NCBI GenBank assembly: GCA_018434325.1
Contig: JAHDPO010000010.1
Coordinates: 1 to 64,000, forward strand
Source of the DNA: Clostridia bacterium
GTDB taxonomy: Bacteria; Bacillota; Peptococcia; DRI-13; UBA5745
Reading direction: 5' to 3'
Length of the DNA stretch: 64,000 nt
This document shows, piece by piece, positions 61,972-64,000 of this stretch (position 1 is the stretch's first letter; every line of letters starts with the position of its first letter). The position numbers were made by a program, and so were the translations under genes. The notes under the pieces were generated by a model, which ran no database searches, had not been told where the DNA came from, and was given only the letters and a program-made list of their open reading frames with translations.

Positions 61972-62322
61972 TTAATCCCGGCCCTTCAAATCGCCGGCAT
62001 CCTTGCTTAAATCAAAGGGATATTCCTCATCGTAATCGTAGTCCACAGGGTCTTCTTCTTCAAAGCCGTTATCCTGCAACACATACTCCGTAACATGGTG
62101 CTCATGGTGCAGATAATGGTCGTGATGGGAAGGTGTGATTTTTGCCCGGGAAATCTCATCGCCGGCCGCTTTCTTTGCGACCGGGGGCCTGGCGCCAGAC
62201 TTTGCTGAAGGCTCGTGAGCTAAATGGAGATCCCAGTCCTCATCCTCATCTTCTTCGTCATCATATTCGTCTGCCCGCCACTCCTGGTCATAATGCTCAT
62301 CTTGATTTTTGGGATGTTTCAT
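61972..62322 (-). CDS. Acidic His- and Asp-rich small protein, unknown
   Basis: A 116-residue protein with acidic stretches (EDEDEDW) and a His cluster (HHDHYLHHEHH). No signal peptide or hydrophobic segment is seen. It may bind metal; that is inference. GGAGGTGGAG precedes the ATG by a good distance. It is divergent to no gene and sits between two transcription units. Confidence 0.65.
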   Translation of the reverse strand: MKHPKNQDEHYDQEWRADEYDDEEDEDEDWDLHLAHEPSAKSGARPPVAKKAAGDEISRAKITPSHHDHYLHHEHHVTEYVLQDNGFEEEDPVDYDYDEEYPFDLSKDAGDLKGRD

Positions 62323-62374
62323 AGGTGCTCCACCTCCTATCTTGTTCTTATTTTAACATGGAGTCCGGCTATTT

Positions 62375-64000
62375 TCAATTGACCATTAATTTTGCTTTGC
62401 CCGTAGGGGTCACCAGGCTACCAAAGCCTTTTTGGGATTGGATGAGATTAAGTTCTTTCAAACGGTTAAGACGGTATTTCAGTTGCCATTTTGTTAATAT
62501 GACGCCTTGATCCCGGCAGAAATCAAGGAGCTCCTGATGTCCGGGAGGCCGGCCATCTAATTGTAGGGACTCCAAAGCCCGCAATACGGCGGCAGTTTCG
62601 ATTTTCAGGTTGATGCCGTCAGCAGGCTTCCGGTTAGTATCATTAGGGGGATGGCTGTTATTTAATAAAGGGACTTTTTCGCTTTCATCCCGGCTATTTT
62701 CCAGCCAGGCCAGAATTTCTTCATTAACACTGAAAGCGCTGCCAAAGGCCACGCCGTTGACCAGGTATTCTACTAAGCTTCGCAGCTCCCGGACATTGCC
62801 GGGCCAGGCATAATGCTCCAGGCCGGCGCTGGCGGCGGAGCTGATTTCCGGCGCCGAAAGCTGATAACGGTTTAAATTAATATTTAGATAATAATAAAAT
62901 AAAAGTATGATATCCTCCCGCCTTTGGCGCAATGGCGGCAGGGTAATTGGCAATACGTTGATGCGGTAGTATAGATCCTGGCGGAACTTGCCGGCTCGGA
63001 TGAGGGCCGGCAGGTCCTGATGGGTGGCGGTAATGATCCTTACGTCCACCGGTATAGGCCGCTCGCCGGAAATCCGGTAAACCTCTTTTTCCTGCAATAC
63101 CCGCAAAAGCCGTTGCTGTACCACCAAAGAGGCGTCGCCGATTTCATCAAGAAACAGCGTGCCGCCGCCGGCCAGCTCAAACAAGCCTTGCTTGCCCCGC
63201 TTTCTGGCGCCGGTAAAAGCTCCTTCTTCATAGCCAAAAAGTTCGCTTTCCAAAAGTGATTCCGTCAAAGCTCCGCAGTTTACCGGCAAAAATGGGCCGG
63301 CGGCTCTGGGGGAACAATTATGGATGCCCCGGGCCAGCAGTTCCTTGCCGGTACCGCTTTCACCCCGGATCAGTACGGCAGTCTCGCTGCAAGCCATCCT
63401 TTCCGCCCGGGCGATGACCTGACTCATGGCCTCACTGCAATAGACCAGGTTGGTAAAATGGCTGCCGCTTTTGCGGCCGGCCTCAGTCCTGGTCGCCGGA
63501 TGCTCCTGGACTGCTGTTGGCGCAGGCTCCTTTGGCAAAGCCTTTATCGTCATCATCCAGAGGCCTTGATCGATATCCTGTAAAAGGCGAAGGGAAATCT
63601 GGCAGGCGGAGCCTTCGATGGACCGGTAATAATCGAAAGCCGGCGTTTGATCCCAGTTTGCAGGCAAGAGAGCGCGCAGGATATCCCGGTGAATATCATC
63701 GCCCAGATAGGACCTGGCCACTTGATTGTATTCCATGATATTAAGACTGCCGTCAAAATAGATCATACCATCGGCGAATTCATCCAGAAGCAGTTGAAGA
63801 TGCCGCTTCATTCTGGCGTTTTTACGTATTTCCTGATCCAGGTGCCGCATATTGTCAATGATTTTCTTGATGTAACGATTCATGATCAGCTCGTCGATCT
63901 GGTTATTGCCCGTAAAAAAGCTGAGGATCTGGCTGACGGTGGAAAGGCTCAGATCCCGCATGCCCAGATCAAGGATATGGGGGATTCCGGGAGGGACAAG
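62375..64000 (-). CDS. Sigma-54-dependent transcriptional activator (5' end outside the window)
   Basis: The N terminus is cut by the right edge: an ATG at 63961 is in frame, but the frame stays open to 64000 and reads like protein, so the true start is probably further upstream. It shows a coiled segment, a PAS-like domain (near 62 to 155 from 63961), then the AAA+ domain with Walker A GESGTGKE, GAFTGA (contact with sigma-54) and LFLDEIGDASL. The C terminus ends in an unusual winged-helix-like region (TKWQLKYRLNRLKELNLIQ) instead of the usual Fis-type helix-turn-helix. It is 53 bp from the acidic-protein gene, which is transcribed in the same direction. Confidence 0.88.
   Translation of the reverse strand, partial: LVPPGIPHILDLGMRDLSLSTVSQILSFFTGNNQIDELIMNRYIKKIIDNMRHLDQEIRKNARMKRHLQLLLDEFADGMIYFDGSLNIMEYNQVARSYLGDDIHRDILRALLPANWDQTPAFDYYRSIEGSACQISLRLLQDIDQGLWMMTIKALPKEPAPTAVQEHPATRTEAGRKSGSHFTNLVYCSEAMSQVIARAERMACSETAVLIRGESGTGKELLARGIHNCSPRAAGPFLPVNCGALTESLLESELFGYEEGAFTGARKRGKQGLFELAGGGTLFLDEIGDASLVVQQRLLRVLQEKEVYRISGERPIPVDVRIITATHQDLPALIRAGKFRQDLYYRINVLPITLPPLRQRREDIILLFYYYLNINLNRYQLSAPEISSAASAGLEHYAWPGNVRELRSLVEYLVNGVAFGSAFSVNEEILAWLENSRDESEKVPLLNNSHPPNDTNRKPADGINLKIETAAVLRALESLQLDGRPPGHQELLDFCRDQGVILTKWQLKYRLNRLKELNLIQSQKGFGSLVTPTGKAKLMVN

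Overview
The window reads as a stretch of chromosome from a strictly anaerobic, endospore-forming Bacillota (Clostridia-type) bacterium. The spore evidence is a GerA-type germinant-receptor operon, SpoVT, a DpaA-like dipicolinate synthase subunit, a YhcN/YlaJ-type lipoprotein, a YetF/DUF4363 pair, one exact and two near-consensus sigma-G promoters, and a perfect pair of Spo0A boxes. The anaerobe evidence is an [FeFe]-hydrogenase, a class III ribonucleotide reductase (NrdG/NrdD) and a 2-hydroxyacyl-CoA-dehydratase-type protein with its ATP-driven activator. An SLH-domain surface protein and many lipoproteins fit a Gram-positive or SLH-bearing envelope. No rRNA, tRNA or CRISPR was seen.

Layout. 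1-10.5 kb: a hexanucleotide repeat, a membrane c-di-GMP phosphodiesterase (minus strand), a chemoreceptor 10 bp ahead of a group-B-like [FeFe]-hydrogenase, then the ger operon in order A-C-B plus a small two-helix protein. 10.6-14.1 kb: a chemoreceptor with a CZB-like sensor and an aldehyde dehydrogenase. 14.3-18 kb (minus): a radical SAM enzyme in one operon with a sulfonate/NMT1-type ABC importer. 18-23 kb: spoVT, dpaA, and divergently the dehydratase-like pair. 23-34 kb: a methyltransferase gene broken by one in-frame TAA, unknown envelope proteins, a spermidine-synthase-like membrane protein, a phosphoesterase, a CBS protein, a second NMT1-type importer whose permease and ATPase are one polypeptide, and the YetF/DUF4363 pair. 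34-39 kb: an aminotransferase, a two-component system and two small exported proteins. 39-42 kb: a RhuM remnant and a BlaI/BlaR1-like pair with their operator, which looks like an acquired islet. 42-49 kb: a thymidylate-kinase-like protein lacking the P-loop lysine, the YhcN-like lipoprotein, a two-gene minimal SUF system (SufC/SufBD type), a Na/phosphate transporter and a regulator made of two tandem PAS-AraC units. 49-57 kb: a PAS-like protein, a lipoprotein and a 2149-residue SLH surface protein. 57-64 kb: nrdG, two NrdR boxes, nrdD with a C-terminal glutaredoxin-like domain, a DsrE-like protein, a His/Asp-rich protein and a sigma-54 activator running off the right edge.

The main non-gene discovery is a family of about 140-bp elements with roughly 23-bp terminal inverted repeats (three copies plus one solo end) in the gaps at 42.0, 57.4 and 61.7 kb. 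They look like a miniature inverted-repeat element with no transposase in the window. All functions are assigned by reading the sequence; no database search was run.
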